Shown here: in pieces, positions 6,089 to 13,789 of the stretch
Layout: each line of letters opens with the position of its first letter
Position numbering within the stretch: the stretch's first letter is position 1
Source of the DNA: Lachnospiraceae bacterium UBA7179
GTDB lineage: Bacteria > Bacillota > Clostridia > Lachnospirales > Lachnospiraceae
Direction of reading: 5' to 3'
NCBI GenBank assembly: GCA_002491195.1
Contig: DKVL01000066.1
Coordinates: 1-19,403, forward strand
Length of the DNA: 19,403 nt
The notes under the pieces: generated by a model
Database searches by the model: none
What the model was told of the DNA's origin: nothing
What the model saw: only the letters and a program-made list of their open reading frames with translations
Position numbers and translations under genes: made by a program

Positions 6089-7555
6089 ATGAGAATACAA
6101 CATAATATCAGAGCGATGAATGCAGAGCGCCAGACAGGCATAACGGAAGGGATTCTGAAGAAATCTGCAGAGAAGCTCTCAAGCGGGTACAAGATTAACA
6201 GAGCAGCAGATGATGCTGCAGGCTTAAGCATATCCGAGAAGATGCGCAGACAGATTCGCGGGCTGACGCAGGCATCAGCGAATTCCGAGGACGGGATTTC
6301 GATGATCCAGATTGCTGACGGTGCTTTGACGGAAGTACACGATATGATTGACCGGTGCCTGGAACTGTCCGTCCAGGCGTCAAATGGTACAAACAGTGCA
6401 TCAGACAGGGAAAAGATTCAGGACGAGATCAGTCAGATCATCACAGAGATTGATGCGATCAAGGAGCGCACAAAGTTCAATGAGATCTATGTGCTCAAAG
6501 GGATTGGCGTATACGCGCCGGACCGAATTGAGCGAAGTCTGTTTCCAGTGGGAAGCCTGCCGGACTGGGTGATGTGCCCGGCGATCAAGTATGAGAACGA
6601 AGTTGATGGGAAGACGGTATTTTCTGAGACATATAAAGGAAGTGTCGCCGCGAGCATGGATTTTAGCGCGCTTTCGGCAGATAACAAGCAGGATTTATAT
6701 GGTAAGGGATTTAGCACGACATGCTGTACCTGCAACAAGTTTTACTGTGTGGAGTTTACAAGGGGAAAAGGCCCGCAGGGAACTGTCCAATCGGGTAATT
6801 CTTATGTTTACAAGCTGGGGATAGACGATATTCACTCGGCCTCTGATTTAGTTGATGCGATTCTGGAAGTGACGAAGAGTGTGAACGGTACGCCGGGGCG
6901 CCCTGGTTCAAGCGCTAGCGAGAAGGACGGCCATTTTACCTGGATGGAGAAGGATCTGCAAAATTCGGGTAAACTCTGGGTGTATGATAAACGTCCGGGG
7001 ACGCCTTACAATACAAAGATGGACTGGGGACTCTTTGCGGCAGGTGTTATGTACGAGAGAGAAACGTTGATCCCTGGTTCCCATGAGGAGCCACAGCAGA
7101 TCGCGCTGCAGGTGGGGGCCGATACAGGAAACCAGATGATCCTAAAGATGGCAACCATATCAAGCCATGCACTAGGCATAGACAATATCGATGTCCGTGG
7201 AGGATTTGTTTATGACAGACAGGTAGTGCGGACATCAAAAGGTGAATATAGGCGGCTTACAGTCGAGGTCAGCGGCGCGGACCAGGCGATCAAGGCATTT
7301 GGCAAGGCGAAGGATATCGTCAGCGCGGAGCGGAGTCGTCTCGGTGCATACCAGAACAGACTGGAACATACAGTCAATAATCTGGACAACGTTGTGGAGA
7401 ACACGACAGCTTCCGAGAGCCGGATCCGGGATACAGATATGGCGGAGGAGATGGTGTTGTACTCTAACCACAATATTCTCTTGCAGTCAGGTCAGGCGAT
7501 GCTTGCCCAGGCGAACCAGTCGGGGCAGGGAATACTCTCACTGCTGGCAGGGTAA
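6089..7555 (+). CDS. Flagellin C with cysteine-rich variable domain
   Basis: A 488-residue flagellin. ATG codons at 6080 and 6083 are in frame but abut the AAGGAGG at 6073-6079. The ATG at 6089 has 9-base spacing and gives the canonical MRIQHNIRAMNAERQ, so I choose it. N-terminal D0/D1 about 1-138; C-terminal D1/D0 about 336-488 ending GILSLLAG. The insert of about 200 residues carries MDFSALSADNKQDLYGKGF and then STTCCTCNKFYCVEF, with cysteines at 212, 213, 215 and 220 (others at 90 and 163). It aligns with the insert of flagellin B, but the cysteine spacing differs. Later parts (HFTWMEKDL, KLWVYDKRP) may also correspond to B. B and C are divergently transcribed, each from its own sigma-28 promoter. 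No clear intrinsic terminator follows before the small gene at 7637. Confidence 0.95.
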   Translation: MRIQHNIRAMNAERQTGITEGILKKSAEKLSSGYKINRAADDAAGLSISEKMRRQIRGLTQASANSEDGISMIQIADGALTEVHDMIDRCLELSVQASNGTNSASDREKIQDEISQIITEIDAIKERTKFNEIYVLKGIGVYAPDRIERSLFPVGSLPDWVMCPAIKYENEVDGKTVFSETYKGSVAASMDFSALSADNKQDLYGKGFSTTCCTCNKFYCVEFTRGKGPQGTVQSGNSYVYKLGIDDIHSASDLVDAILEVTKSVNGTPGRPGSSASEKDGHFTWMEKDLQNSGKLWVYDKRPGTPYNTKMDWGLFAAGVMYERETLIPGSHEEPQQIALQVGADTGNQMILKMATISSHALGIDNIDVRGGFVYDRQVVRTSKGEYRRLTVEVSGADQAIKAFGKAKDIVSAERSRLGAYQNRLEHTVNNLDNVVENTTASESRIRDTDMAEEMVLYSNHNILLQSGQAMLAQANQSGQGILSLLAG

Positions 7556-7574
7556 TTGAAAATAAAATAGATTT

Positions 7575-7603
7575 ATATTAGGCACGTAAACACGTGATAA
7601 TAT
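7575..7603. repeat. Interrupted palindrome upstream of the small coiled-coil gene
   Basis: ATATTA (7575-7580), gg, CACGT (7583-7587), aaac, ACGTG (7592-7596), a, TAATAT (7598-7603). The two matched arm pairs give 11 paired bases. It could be an operator or a weak mRNA hairpin; it lies 33 bases before the ATG at 7637. Confidence 0.4.
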
Positions 7604-7636
7604 GGTTAGCAATTACAATGAAAGAGTGGTTATACA

Positions 7637-7927
7637 ATGACAGACAGTGAAAAACTCGATTTGATCTTATCTGAAATGCAAGGTATGAAGTCTGAAATAC
7701 AAGAGTTAAAACGGCGTGTAACAAGCATTGAATTACATATTGAAAACGCTACGGATAAAAATATACAATTGATTGCCGAAAATATTACCGAACTTGCAAA
7801 AAAGCTTAATCAGGCGATCCCGGTAGCTGATAAAAACCTTGCTTATGAGGTAAAAGTAAATTATCTGATAGAAGAAGTTGACAAGATCAAAGAAGAGATT
7901 GCAAAACTGAAAAGCAGGATCGCATGA
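7637..7927 (+). CDS. Small coiled-coil protein of unknown function
   Basis: A 96-residue protein without signal peptide or membrane segment. Residues about 1-35 (KLDLILSEMQGMKSEIQELK) and 73-96 (YLIEEVDKIKEEIAKLKSR) have heptad spacing of Ile/Leu/Met/Val and are predicted coiled coils. The middle (ENITELAKKLNQAI) is also helical. I do not recognise a named family; small proteins of this style are common in Clostridia. The ribosome site is weak (GAAAGAG 11 bases upstream), and codon use is more A/T-rich than in the flagellins. It sits alone between flagellins C and D and shares the terminator at 8013-8042 with convergent flagellin D. A motility role is suggested only by position. Confidence 0.7.
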   Translation: MTDSEKLDLILSEMQGMKSEIQELKRRVTSIELHIENATDKNIQLIAENITELAKKLNQAIPVADKNLAYEVKVNYLIEEVDKIKEEIAKLKSRIA

Positions 7928-8012
7928 TGGTCTGTTTCATTTGCATATAAAGGCATATGAAATAAAGCAGACTATCCTAACAATTTTATGGAAACATGTT
8001 TATGAAACATAT

Positions 8013-8042
8013 AAAAAGCCGTCATATAACTGACGGCTTTTT
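8013..8042. terminator. Bidirectional terminator between the coiled-coil gene and flagellin D
   Basis: AAAAAGCCGTCA (8013-8024), loop TATAAC, TGACGGCTTTTT (8031-8042): a perfect 12-bp stem flanked by A and T runs, so it can end transcripts from both sides. It is 17 bases past the stop of flagellin D. Confidence 0.93.
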
Positions 8043-8058
8043 GCATGCGAACTGTTCT

Positions 8059-9618
8059 TTAACCTAACAGGCTGAGTACGCCCTGATTTGCCTGGTTGCT
8101 CTGCGCCAGCATTGACTGGCCGGCCTGTGAGAGGATATTGGCATTGGAGTATCTTACCATCTCTGTTGCCATATCGGTATCGCGGATCTGACTCTCAGCG
8201 GAAGTTGTGTTCTCCACGACGTTGTCCAGGTTGTTGATCGTGTGCTCGAGTCGGTTCTGGACTGCACCGAGCAGGGAACGCTGTGAGGATACAGTTGCGA
8301 TGGCATCCGAGATGGAATCGATCGCGTATGTGGCGCTTGCGCCTGTTGAGTCCTTTACATTGAGTCCCTCGATGCCGAGTCCGGCTGTATCAAGCGCCTG
8401 GATTCCTACGCTAATCTTGTTGGTCATGTCTGCGTCGGCACCTACGTGGAGCGAGAAATTAAAGTCTTCCTGTGCGGTGTACTGGCCTTTGTCGAATGTG
8501 AATGTGACCTTTTTGGCATCCGTGATCGGAGCCGTATCTGATGCTGTTGACAGATTAAGTGTTTTCGTTGTATCTTCGGCATCCTTTATTATAATATCCA
8601 CCTTGGAGTTTTCCTTGTTTGCACCAATATTGTTGGCGAGCCCAAGTTCCTGACGGATCATCTTGTAGGCCTGTAGATCCGTAATGTAGGACGCATCAAT
8701 ATCATCGATGTCATCGACATCACTTAAAGTATTGTTTGCTGCATCATATTTTCCATCAGCAAGCGTATGATATATCTTGCCATTGTACTTTGCAGTGCTG
8801 CCTATTTTGATTTTATCAAGAATACTGGACAGCGTCAGTATATTCTTATCTACATTCTCTTGTGCAGTATTGGAGACAATGGTGTATTGCACGCCGTCGA
8901 GGTCAATATGTGTACCTGCCATGGCGGCAGCATTTACGGCATCCGGATTTCCGGTAGTGCCGGTAGTCACATCTCCGTACATGTCAGTATAACTGTATTT
9001 TCCATTTGTAGTAGCTGCTATAAGCATATCCTGCACTTTTCCTTCGTCATGCGGACAGATCGTATACTCCCTTCCGGCAATCATGATAGTGTCGCCATTT
9101 TTAAGCGCATTCATCGTAAATGACGCCCTCGTGGCGTTCTGCGTGATCGTCCCATCAAGCCCTGCATCTTTCGCATTCAGATACCGGGTCACCTTGTCCG
9201 TATTCCCTTTCAGCAGATACATCTCATTAAATTTCGTCGTCTCAGATACGCGGTCAATCTCCGTGAGGAGCTGGTCAACCTCGTCCTGAATTGTCTGGCG
9301 GTCCGAGAGCGCATTGGTTCCGTTTGAAGCCTTTGTTGCAAGCTCGTTCATCCGCTGCAGCATATCGTGCACTTCAGTGAGTGCGCCTTCCGCCGTCTGT
9401 ACTGCGCTGATCCCATCTTCGGAGTTCAGGGAAGCCTGTGTCAGTCCCCGCACCTGTTTTCTCATTTTTTCTGAGATAGAGAGACCAGCGGCATCGTCCG
9501 CAGCGCGGTTTACCTTGTAGCCTGACGACAGCTTTTCGGCTGATTTGGATAAAGTTCCCTGAGTGATTCCCAACATTCTGTTGGCGTTCATTGCCCGTAG
9601 GTTGTGTTGTACTACCAT
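8059..9618 (-). CDS. Flagellin D (paralogue of flagellin A)
   Basis: A 519-residue flagellin. The ATG at 9618 follows GGAGG by 8 bases and gives MVVQHNLRAMNANR; an in-frame ATG at 9633 overlaps the ribosome site and is rejected. Conserved N-terminal (about 1-138) and C-terminal (from about 385) regions, ending GVLSLLG. The insert matches flagellin A in order and motif: IMIAGREYTIC, IDLDGVQYTIV and AKYNGKIYHTL repeat the three beta-like units, then QELGLANNIGA and FSLHVGADADMTNKI. It is longer by a Thr/Gly-rich stretch (TTGTTGNPDA region) and an Asp-rich run (DVDDIDDIDAS). Transcribed from the sigma-28 promoter at 9786-9813. A and D are probably the major filament subunits, with D0/D1 kept nearly identical so they can copolymerise; that is inference. 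Confidence 0.97.
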   Translation of the reverse strand: MVVQHNLRAMNANRMLGITQGTLSKSAEKLSSGYKVNRAADDAAGLSISEKMRKQVRGLTQASLNSEDGISAVQTAEGALTEVHDMLQRMNELATKASNGTNALSDRQTIQDEVDQLLTEIDRVSETTKFNEMYLLKGNTDKVTRYLNAKDAGLDGTITQNATRASFTMNALKNGDTIMIAGREYTICPHDEGKVQDMLIAATTNGKYSYTDMYGDVTTGTTGNPDAVNAAAMAGTHIDLDGVQYTIVSNTAQENVDKNILTLSSILDKIKIGSTAKYNGKIYHTLADGKYDAANNTLSDVDDIDDIDASYITDLQAYKMIRQELGLANNIGANKENSKVDIIIKDAEDTTKTLNLSTASDTAPITDAKKVTFTFDKGQYTAQEDFNFSLHVGADADMTNKISVGIQALDTAGLGIEGLNVKDSTGASATYAIDSISDAIATVSSQRSLLGAVQNRLEHTINNLDNVVENTTSAESQIRDTDMATEMVRYSNANILSQAGQSMLAQSNQANQGVLSLLG

Positions 9619-9679
9619 AACAAATACCTCCATGTGTTTCTATGGTGTCTGGTTGTTAAATGGACAGCGCATTACTCCA

Positions 9680-9698
9680 GGGACAATTCCTTTTGCCC
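9680..9698 (-). promoter_or_regulatory. GGA-loop hairpin in flagellin D leader
   Basis: On the minus strand GGGCAA, loop AAGGAA, TTG-t-CCC: a 6-bp stem with one bulge that presents AAGGA, about 60 bases before the ATG at 9618. Candidate CsrA site, weaker than those of flagellin A. Confidence 0.45.
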
Positions 9699-9755
9699 GT
9701 TGGCTTTCCAGCAGGTACTGCATCTGCCATTCTTGGGTAAATTGGTTCTATAGAA

Positions 9756-9772
9756 TTTGCATGATATGCAAA
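9756..9772 (-). promoter_or_regulatory. 5'-terminal stem-loop of flagellin D leader
   Basis: TTTGCAT (9756-9762) and ATGCAAA (9766-9772) form a perfect 7-bp stem with a 3-base loop, within about 10 bases of the predicted transcript start. Confidence 0.45.
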
Positions 9773-9785
9773 ACTATATTAATAT

Positions 9786-9813
9786 ATATCGGCTCATTTC
9801 CACAAATTCTTGA
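9786..9813 (-). promoter_or_regulatory. Sigma-28 promoter of flagellin D
   Basis: On the minus strand TCAA (9813-9810), 16-base spacer, GCCGATAT (9793-9786). The -10 is perfect; the -35 has one mismatch. It is divergent from the promoter ahead of flaG. The leader is about 160 bases. Confidence 0.85.
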
Positions 9814-9930
9814 ACGCTTTTAGCAATTCCACGGAATTCACGGCAATTATTTCCCCGCAGTTCCATAGATGCAGAAACAAATTTTTCTGTTGTTTTTTGC
9901 GTCATTTTCGTATAAAATAAAGATATACCA

Positions 9931-9958
9931 TTAATTTTTCAATATAATTTGACGATAT
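9931..9958 (+). promoter_or_regulatory. Probable sigma-28 promoter of the flaG-fliD-fliS run
   Basis: TTAA (9931-9934), 16-base spacer, GACGATAT (9951-9958). One mismatch in each box against the SigD consensus. It predicts a leader of about 150 bases ahead of flaG. Confidence 0.6.
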
Positions 9959-10112
9959 AGTAAGTGAAATCATTGTGATTGCAGTTTGTTTGATGAATCA
10001 GTAACTGTTCAGATACACGATTTGGCCTGGTTTGAAGCATGTGGCGGTGATGCGTCGAATGGTTACGGGGATTGCATGAAGAATGCGCATGCATGACATG
10101 GAGGTGATTAGC

Positions 10113-10583
10113 ATGTATATGGAGCCTATATCAGGGGGAAATACCCGGCAGCAGACCGTTTTGACACAGACAATCCAGACGACACAGAGCGCTCAGACAG
10201 CAAAAGCGTCTGAACAGTTATCGGCGCCCAGGGCTGCAGAGGCGAAAAAGACAGAATCCACGGATGGAGCAATGGATGTACAGATCGCAAAAGGATCAGA
10301 TGAATCAGTTACATTGTCTATACAGGCTGACAGGAAGCAGCTCATCGATGACAAGAAGGATGTGAATCTTGACAAACTGAAGAAAATCATGGAGAAGGCT
10401 GTAGCATCACTGCCTCATTCCGATGCAAAGTTTGGGATTCATGAGAAGACGAACCGTATTATCATCAAGCTGGTAGACCGGGAGACGCAGGAAGTGATCA
10501 AGGAGATTCCGCCTGAGAAGACGCTCGATCTGCTGGCAAAGAGAATGGAGCTTGCGGGTGTGCTGGTTGACAAGAGGATGTAG
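10113..10583 (+). CDS. flaG: Flagellar protein FlaG
   Basis: A 156-residue protein. I take the ATG at 10113, 8 bases after GGAGG within GGAGGTGAT; an upstream ATG at 10083 has no ribosome site. Residues 1-55 are low-complexity, Gln/Thr/Ala-rich and probably disordered. The FlaG domain occupies the C-terminal half: SVTLSIQADRKQL, then FGIHEKTNRIIIKLVDRETQEVIKEIPPEK in overlapping segments, and LAKRMELAGVLVDKRM at the end. The HEKTNRI...IPPEK core is diagnostic. FlaG proteins affect filament length in several bacteria. Here it leads the cap and chaperone genes, which is the usual neighbourhood, with fliD starting 89 bases later. Confidence 0.92.
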   Translation: MYMEPISGGNTRQQTVLTQTIQTTQSAQTAKASEQLSAPRAAEAKKTESTDGAMDVQIAKGSDESVTLSIQADRKQLIDDKKDVNLDKLKKIMEKAVASLPHSDAKFGIHEKTNRIIIKLVDRETQEVIKEIPPEKTLDLLAKRMELAGVLVDKRM

Positions 10584-10672
10584 CAGGAGCCAAAACGGTA
10601 AGAAAATAGTAAGGGAAGCAGCCAGGCAGATAATGAGCGGCTGCAGGCAGTAAGGAAATTGGAGGGATTACA

Positions 10673-12661
10673 ATGTCAGATTTATTGAGAATGACAGGTA
10701 TGTATTCAGGCATGGATACGGAGTCGGTAATACAGCAGCTGGTCAAGGCAAAATCAACCAAGGTGACGAACCTGAAAAATGACCAGAAGAAACTTGAGTG
10801 GAAGACTGCGAAATGGCAGGATCTGAATAAGAGGATTTACAAGCTTTATACAGGTACGCTGTCCAACATGAGACTGGCGGGAAGCTATGCTAAGAAGAAG
10901 ACGACAATTTCTGATCCGACCAAGGCGACAATCACTGCAAGTGAGGGCGCGGTGAATGGCACACAGTCTCTTCGGATCAACAAGCTTGCAAAAGCAGGTT
11001 ATCTGACAGGCGCGAAGGTGTCCATGAAGAAGATGGGCGACATACCGATTTATGATAAGAATGCAGCGAGTGATGGGTCAAATGAAAAGATTGCAGCACT
11101 GGGTGTCGGCAGTGGCACTTTGGATGTAACAATTGCCAACAAAGCTGACGGCACTGGAGGCGCATCATTTCAGGTGACGCTGGATGGTACCGAGGATATC
11201 AATGGTGTTATCAGTAAATTTAATGCTGCTGCTGCAGGTACAGGCATGTCGATGTCGTACAATGAGGGTAAGATATCCGTTACAGGCCCTACGGTTGGAA
11301 CTGGATATGAGATGAAGAGTAGCTCTGTTCAATCGGGGTTCAGCAAGACAATCCTGCAGGGACTTGGACTGAATAATACCTGTGCTGTTGGTGATGGAGC
11401 GGTTGGCGATGTCACGGGTGAGGCGATTACGAGAAAAGGCTATGTTTACGAGCCGGGCGACTTCAAGAACTATTCCGAGAAAGATAAGGACTACAAGGCG
11501 AAGGTCAGCGACATTTCGCCGGATCTGGTCGGGAAGAAGATCAAACTTACAGTCGGCAAAGGCGCAGACGCAAAGGTGACTGAGGTAGAGATCACAGCTG
11601 ACATGGAGATCGGACAGCTGACAACGAAATTGTCGGAAGGCGGTGTTAACGCATCCTTTGATGAGACGAATCAGAGATTCTTTATAAGTTCTACGGGAAC
11701 AGGTGTTGATAAAGAATTCCAGCTCGAGGGTCTGGATGAGAACGGCAATGCGGTTGCATCAGTATTGTATGATCTCGGTCTTGCGGCAGGAAAGTATTCC
11801 AACGGTTCTGAGTGTACCCGCATTGATGCAGCGGATGCAGAGATTACCTTAAATGGTGCAACCTTTACATCCGATAAGAATACCTTTACAATCAATGGAC
11901 TCAGCATTACTGCAAATGCGGTAACAAAGGATACAGATGAGGATATTGCCGTTACGACGGATACAGACTACGATGGCATCTATGACATGATCAAGGATTT
12001 CCTCACGGAATACAATGATATCATGAACGAGATGACGAAACTCTATACTGCTGATTCCGCCAGAAAGTACACGATGCTTTCCGATGAGGAGAAAGAGGCT
12101 ATGAGCGATGATGAGGTTGAGACGTGGGAGAACACGATCAAGGATTCGTTGCTCAGAAGAGACAAAGATCTCAACACGGTTATGCAGTGTATGATCGGGG
12201 CTGTCAACAAGGGTTATGAGATTGGCGGTGAGACATTGTATCTTGTCAATTTTGGCGTTGGTACAGGCAGCTATTTTGATACAGAGAAGGCAGAGCGTAA
12301 TGCATTGCACATTATGGGCGACAGTGATGATGACAAATATTCAGATGAGAAGAATAAGCTCAAAGAAGCGATTGCAGCTGATCCGGACAAAGTGATTGAG
12401 CTCTTTACAACGATGAGTAAGGAGATGTATGGTTCGCTCCAGAAGACGATGGCGAGCACAGAGTACAGGAGTATCTACAAGGTATATGATGACAAGCGCA
12501 TGAAGACCGAGTATGATGACTATACCAAGCAGATCAAGGAAGCGCAGAAGAAGCTGGACGCTTATGAGGATAAGTGGTACAAAAAGTTCTCTGCAATGGA
12601 GGTTGCACTGTCGAAACTGCAGTCCAGCCAGAACTCTCTTGCAAGTATGTTGGGACAATAA
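10673..12661 (+). CDS. fliD: Flagellar filament cap protein FliD (HAP2)
   Basis: A 662-residue protein that caps the growing filament and helps exported flagellin fold into place. The start ATG follows TTGGAGGG by 7 bases. The N-terminal FliD domain (about 1-110) includes MTGMYSGMDTESVIQQLVKAKS, read as two adjacent segments, and DQKKLEWKTAKWQDLNKRI, then TITASEGAVNGTQSLRI. A long variable middle follows, with NGATFTSDKNTFTINGLSI near residues 392-410. The C-terminal FliD region has YDGIYDMIKDFLTEYNDIMN and a final coiled coil (about 613-662: YTKQIKEAQKKLDAYEDKWY, ALSKLQSSQNSLASMLGQ). It is longer than the roughly 470-500 residues of enterobacterial FliD, as expected for Clostridia with large inserts. 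The fliS gene follows after a strong hairpin. Confidence 0.96.
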   Translation: MSDLLRMTGMYSGMDTESVIQQLVKAKSTKVTNLKNDQKKLEWKTAKWQDLNKRIYKLYTGTLSNMRLAGSYAKKKTTISDPTKATITASEGAVNGTQSLRINKLAKAGYLTGAKVSMKKMGDIPIYDKNAASDGSNEKIAALGVGSGTLDVTIANKADGTGGASFQVTLDGTEDINGVISKFNAAAAGTGMSMSYNEGKISVTGPTVGTGYEMKSSSVQSGFSKTILQGLGLNNTCAVGDGAVGDVTGEAITRKGYVYEPGDFKNYSEKDKDYKAKVSDISPDLVGKKIKLTVGKGADAKVTEVEITADMEIGQLTTKLSEGGVNASFDETNQRFFISSTGTGVDKEFQLEGLDENGNAVASVLYDLGLAAGKYSNGSECTRIDAADAEITLNGATFTSDKNTFTINGLSITANAVTKDTDEDIAVTTDTDYDGIYDMIKDFLTEYNDIMNEMTKLYTADSARKYTMLSDEEKEAMSDDEVETWENTIKDSLLRRDKDLNTVMQCMIGAVNKGYEIGGETLYLVNFGVGTGSYFDTEKAERNALHIMGDSDDDKYSDEKNKLKEAIAADPDKVIELFTTMSKEMYGSLQKTMASTEYRSIYKVYDDKRMKTEYDDYTKQIKEAQKKLDAYEDKWYKKFSAMEVALSKLQSSQNSLASMLGQ

Positions 12662-12700
12662 TTGATTGATATAAAATAGGTGAAAATGGTAATGAATACA

Positions 12701-12725
12701 ATGGGAACCTCATGGAGGTTCCCAT
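12701..12725 (+). promoter_or_regulatory. Strong hairpin over the first ribosome site of fliS
   Basis: ATGGGAACCT (12701-12710), loop CATGG, AGGTTCCCAT (12716-12725): a perfect 10-bp stem that sequesters a GGAGG and the ATG at 12724. There is no U-run, so it is not a terminator. The loop plus closing pair presents ATGGA (ANGGA), so it could be a translational switch or CsrA site for fliS. Confidence 0.6.
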
Positions 12726-12741
12726 GGAAAGAAGGAATTGC

Positions 12742-13194
12742 ATGCTCAAACAAAATGGATACGCACAATATCAAAACGCGAAAATTATGACAGCCTCACC
12801 AGCAGAGTTGACACTAATGCTCTATGATGGGGCGATTAAGTTTGGAAACGTAGCCATCCTGGCAATGGAAAATAAGGATCCTGCAAAGGCGCACGAAAAT
12901 ATTGTCAAGGTTGAAAAGATCATCCAGAATTTCAGGGATACACTTGACAGGAAGTATGCGGTATCGCAGGAGTTTGAAAATGTGTATGTATATCTGTTGA
13001 GACGATGCCACGAGGCAAATATTGCGAAGGATCCTGAGATTATGGAGGAAGTGTTGAAGCACCTGCGTTCCATGAGGGATAATTGGAAAGAGGTAATGAA
13101 GAAGGTTGCCGGAGATAAGAGCAATCCGGTTGCACAGGCAAGGGTGGCAGGCGGACAGGGCAATTTAGGTGCCTACAAGCGGACTGGAACTTGA
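12742..13194 (+). CDS. fliS: Flagellin export chaperone FliS
   Basis: A 150-residue protein from the ATG at 12742, preceded by AGAAGGA with 5-base spacing, giving MLKQNGYAQYQNAKIMTASP. In-frame ATGs at 12724 and 12712 would add 6 or 10 residues; 12724 also has a GGAGG, but it lies inside the hairpin at 12701-12725. The family signature NGYAQYQNAKI, followed by ASPAELTLMLYDGAIKFGNVA, is clear when read in sections. The rest is the expected four-helix bundle (NIVKVEKIIQNFRDTLD, VYVYLLRRCHEANI, VLKHLRSMRDNWKEVMKK). FliS binds the C-terminal helix of flagellin in the cytoplasm and prevents early polymerisation. A Gly/Ala-rich tail (ARVAGGQGNLGAYKRTGT) follows the last helix. Confidence 0.95.
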   Translation: MLKQNGYAQYQNAKIMTASPAELTLMLYDGAIKFGNVAILAMENKDPAKAHENIVKVEKIIQNFRDTLDRKYAVSQEFENVYVYLLRRCHEANIAKDPEIMEEVLKHLRSMRDNWKEVMKKVAGDKSNPVAQARVAGGQGNLGAYKRTGT

Positions 13195-13220
13195 TTGGAT
13201 AGTATGGAAGGGGAACAGAC

Positions 13221-13697
13221 ATGACAGATAACTATCTGCAGATTATGACAGAAAGTCTGGAAAAGAAACTCGAAGTACTTGACAAAGTCTATGAGATCAA
13301 TAAACGCCAGCTCGCGGCTTCGACAAAGAGACCGTTTGACGCGGAGGCGTATGATGCAATTATGGATGAAAAGGGAGAGCTGATTGAGGAGCTCAACCGT
13401 CTTGATGATGGTTTTACATCGACCTACGAGATTGTCAGGGAAGAAGTGCAGAGCAATCCTGACAAATACAGGGAGAAGGTCCAGAAGATGCAGGATCTGG
13501 TCAGAGAAGCGGTTGACAAAGGTGTCTCGATTGAGGCGCAGGAACAGCGCAACAAGGCTTCTATGGAAGCAGCCCTAACCTCGAAGCGTCAGGAGATCAG
13601 AGAACGTAAGGTGACAGCGAGTGCGGCGACGAAGTATTACAGCGCTGTCAGTAAGTTGAATACAGTTGATCCACAGTTGATGGATCGCAAGAAATAG
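13221..13697 (+). CDS. FliT/FlgN-like flagellar chaperone
   Basis: A 158-residue protein that is almost entirely alpha-helical, with long charged helices (LQIMTESLEKKLEVLDKVYE, DEKGELIEELNRLDDGF, KVQKMQDLVREAVDKGVSIE) and a basic tail. It starts at ATG 13221 after GGAAGGGG with 7-base spacing, 26 bases after fliS. Size, helical pattern and position directly after fliS fit the FliT/FlgN group of export chaperones that bind cap or hook-associated proteins. Sequence similarity to any one named member is weak by eye, so I give no symbol. It is likely cotranscribed with fliS. A hairpin with a short T-run follows at 13721-13758. Confidence 0.75.
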   Translation: MTDNYLQIMTESLEKKLEVLDKVYEINKRQLAASTKRPFDAEAYDAIMDEKGELIEELNRLDDGFTSTYEIVREEVQSNPDKYREKVQKMQDLVREAVDKGVSIEAQEQRNKASMEAALTSKRQEIRERKVTASAATKYYSAVSKLNTVDPQLMDRKK

Positions 13698-13720
13698 GAG
13701 CATGATAACGTCATGGATGA

Positions 13721-13758
13721 CGCGCGGGCATATTGGTAGCAGTATGTCTGCGCGTTTT
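13721..13758 (+). terminator. Possible attenuator between the chaperone and the glycosyltransferases
   Basis: CGCGCGGGCATA (13721-13732), 10-base loop, TATGTCTGCGCG (13743-13754): a 12-bp stem with two G-U pairs, followed by TTTT. The T-run is short, so partial read-through is likely. Just before it, GTCA-TGGA-TGAC (13710-13721) forms an alternative small hairpin that shares one base with the stem. The next start codon is 31 bases downstream. Confidence 0.55.
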
Positions 13759-13789
13759 ACGTATAAAATGCTTAAGGAGAGAAATGAAT

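Noticed and set aside
6591..6824. Alternative-frame ORFs inside flagellin C as possible frameshift products
   Set aside because: The flagellin frame is continuous and conserved at both ends, so no frameshift or nested gene is needed.
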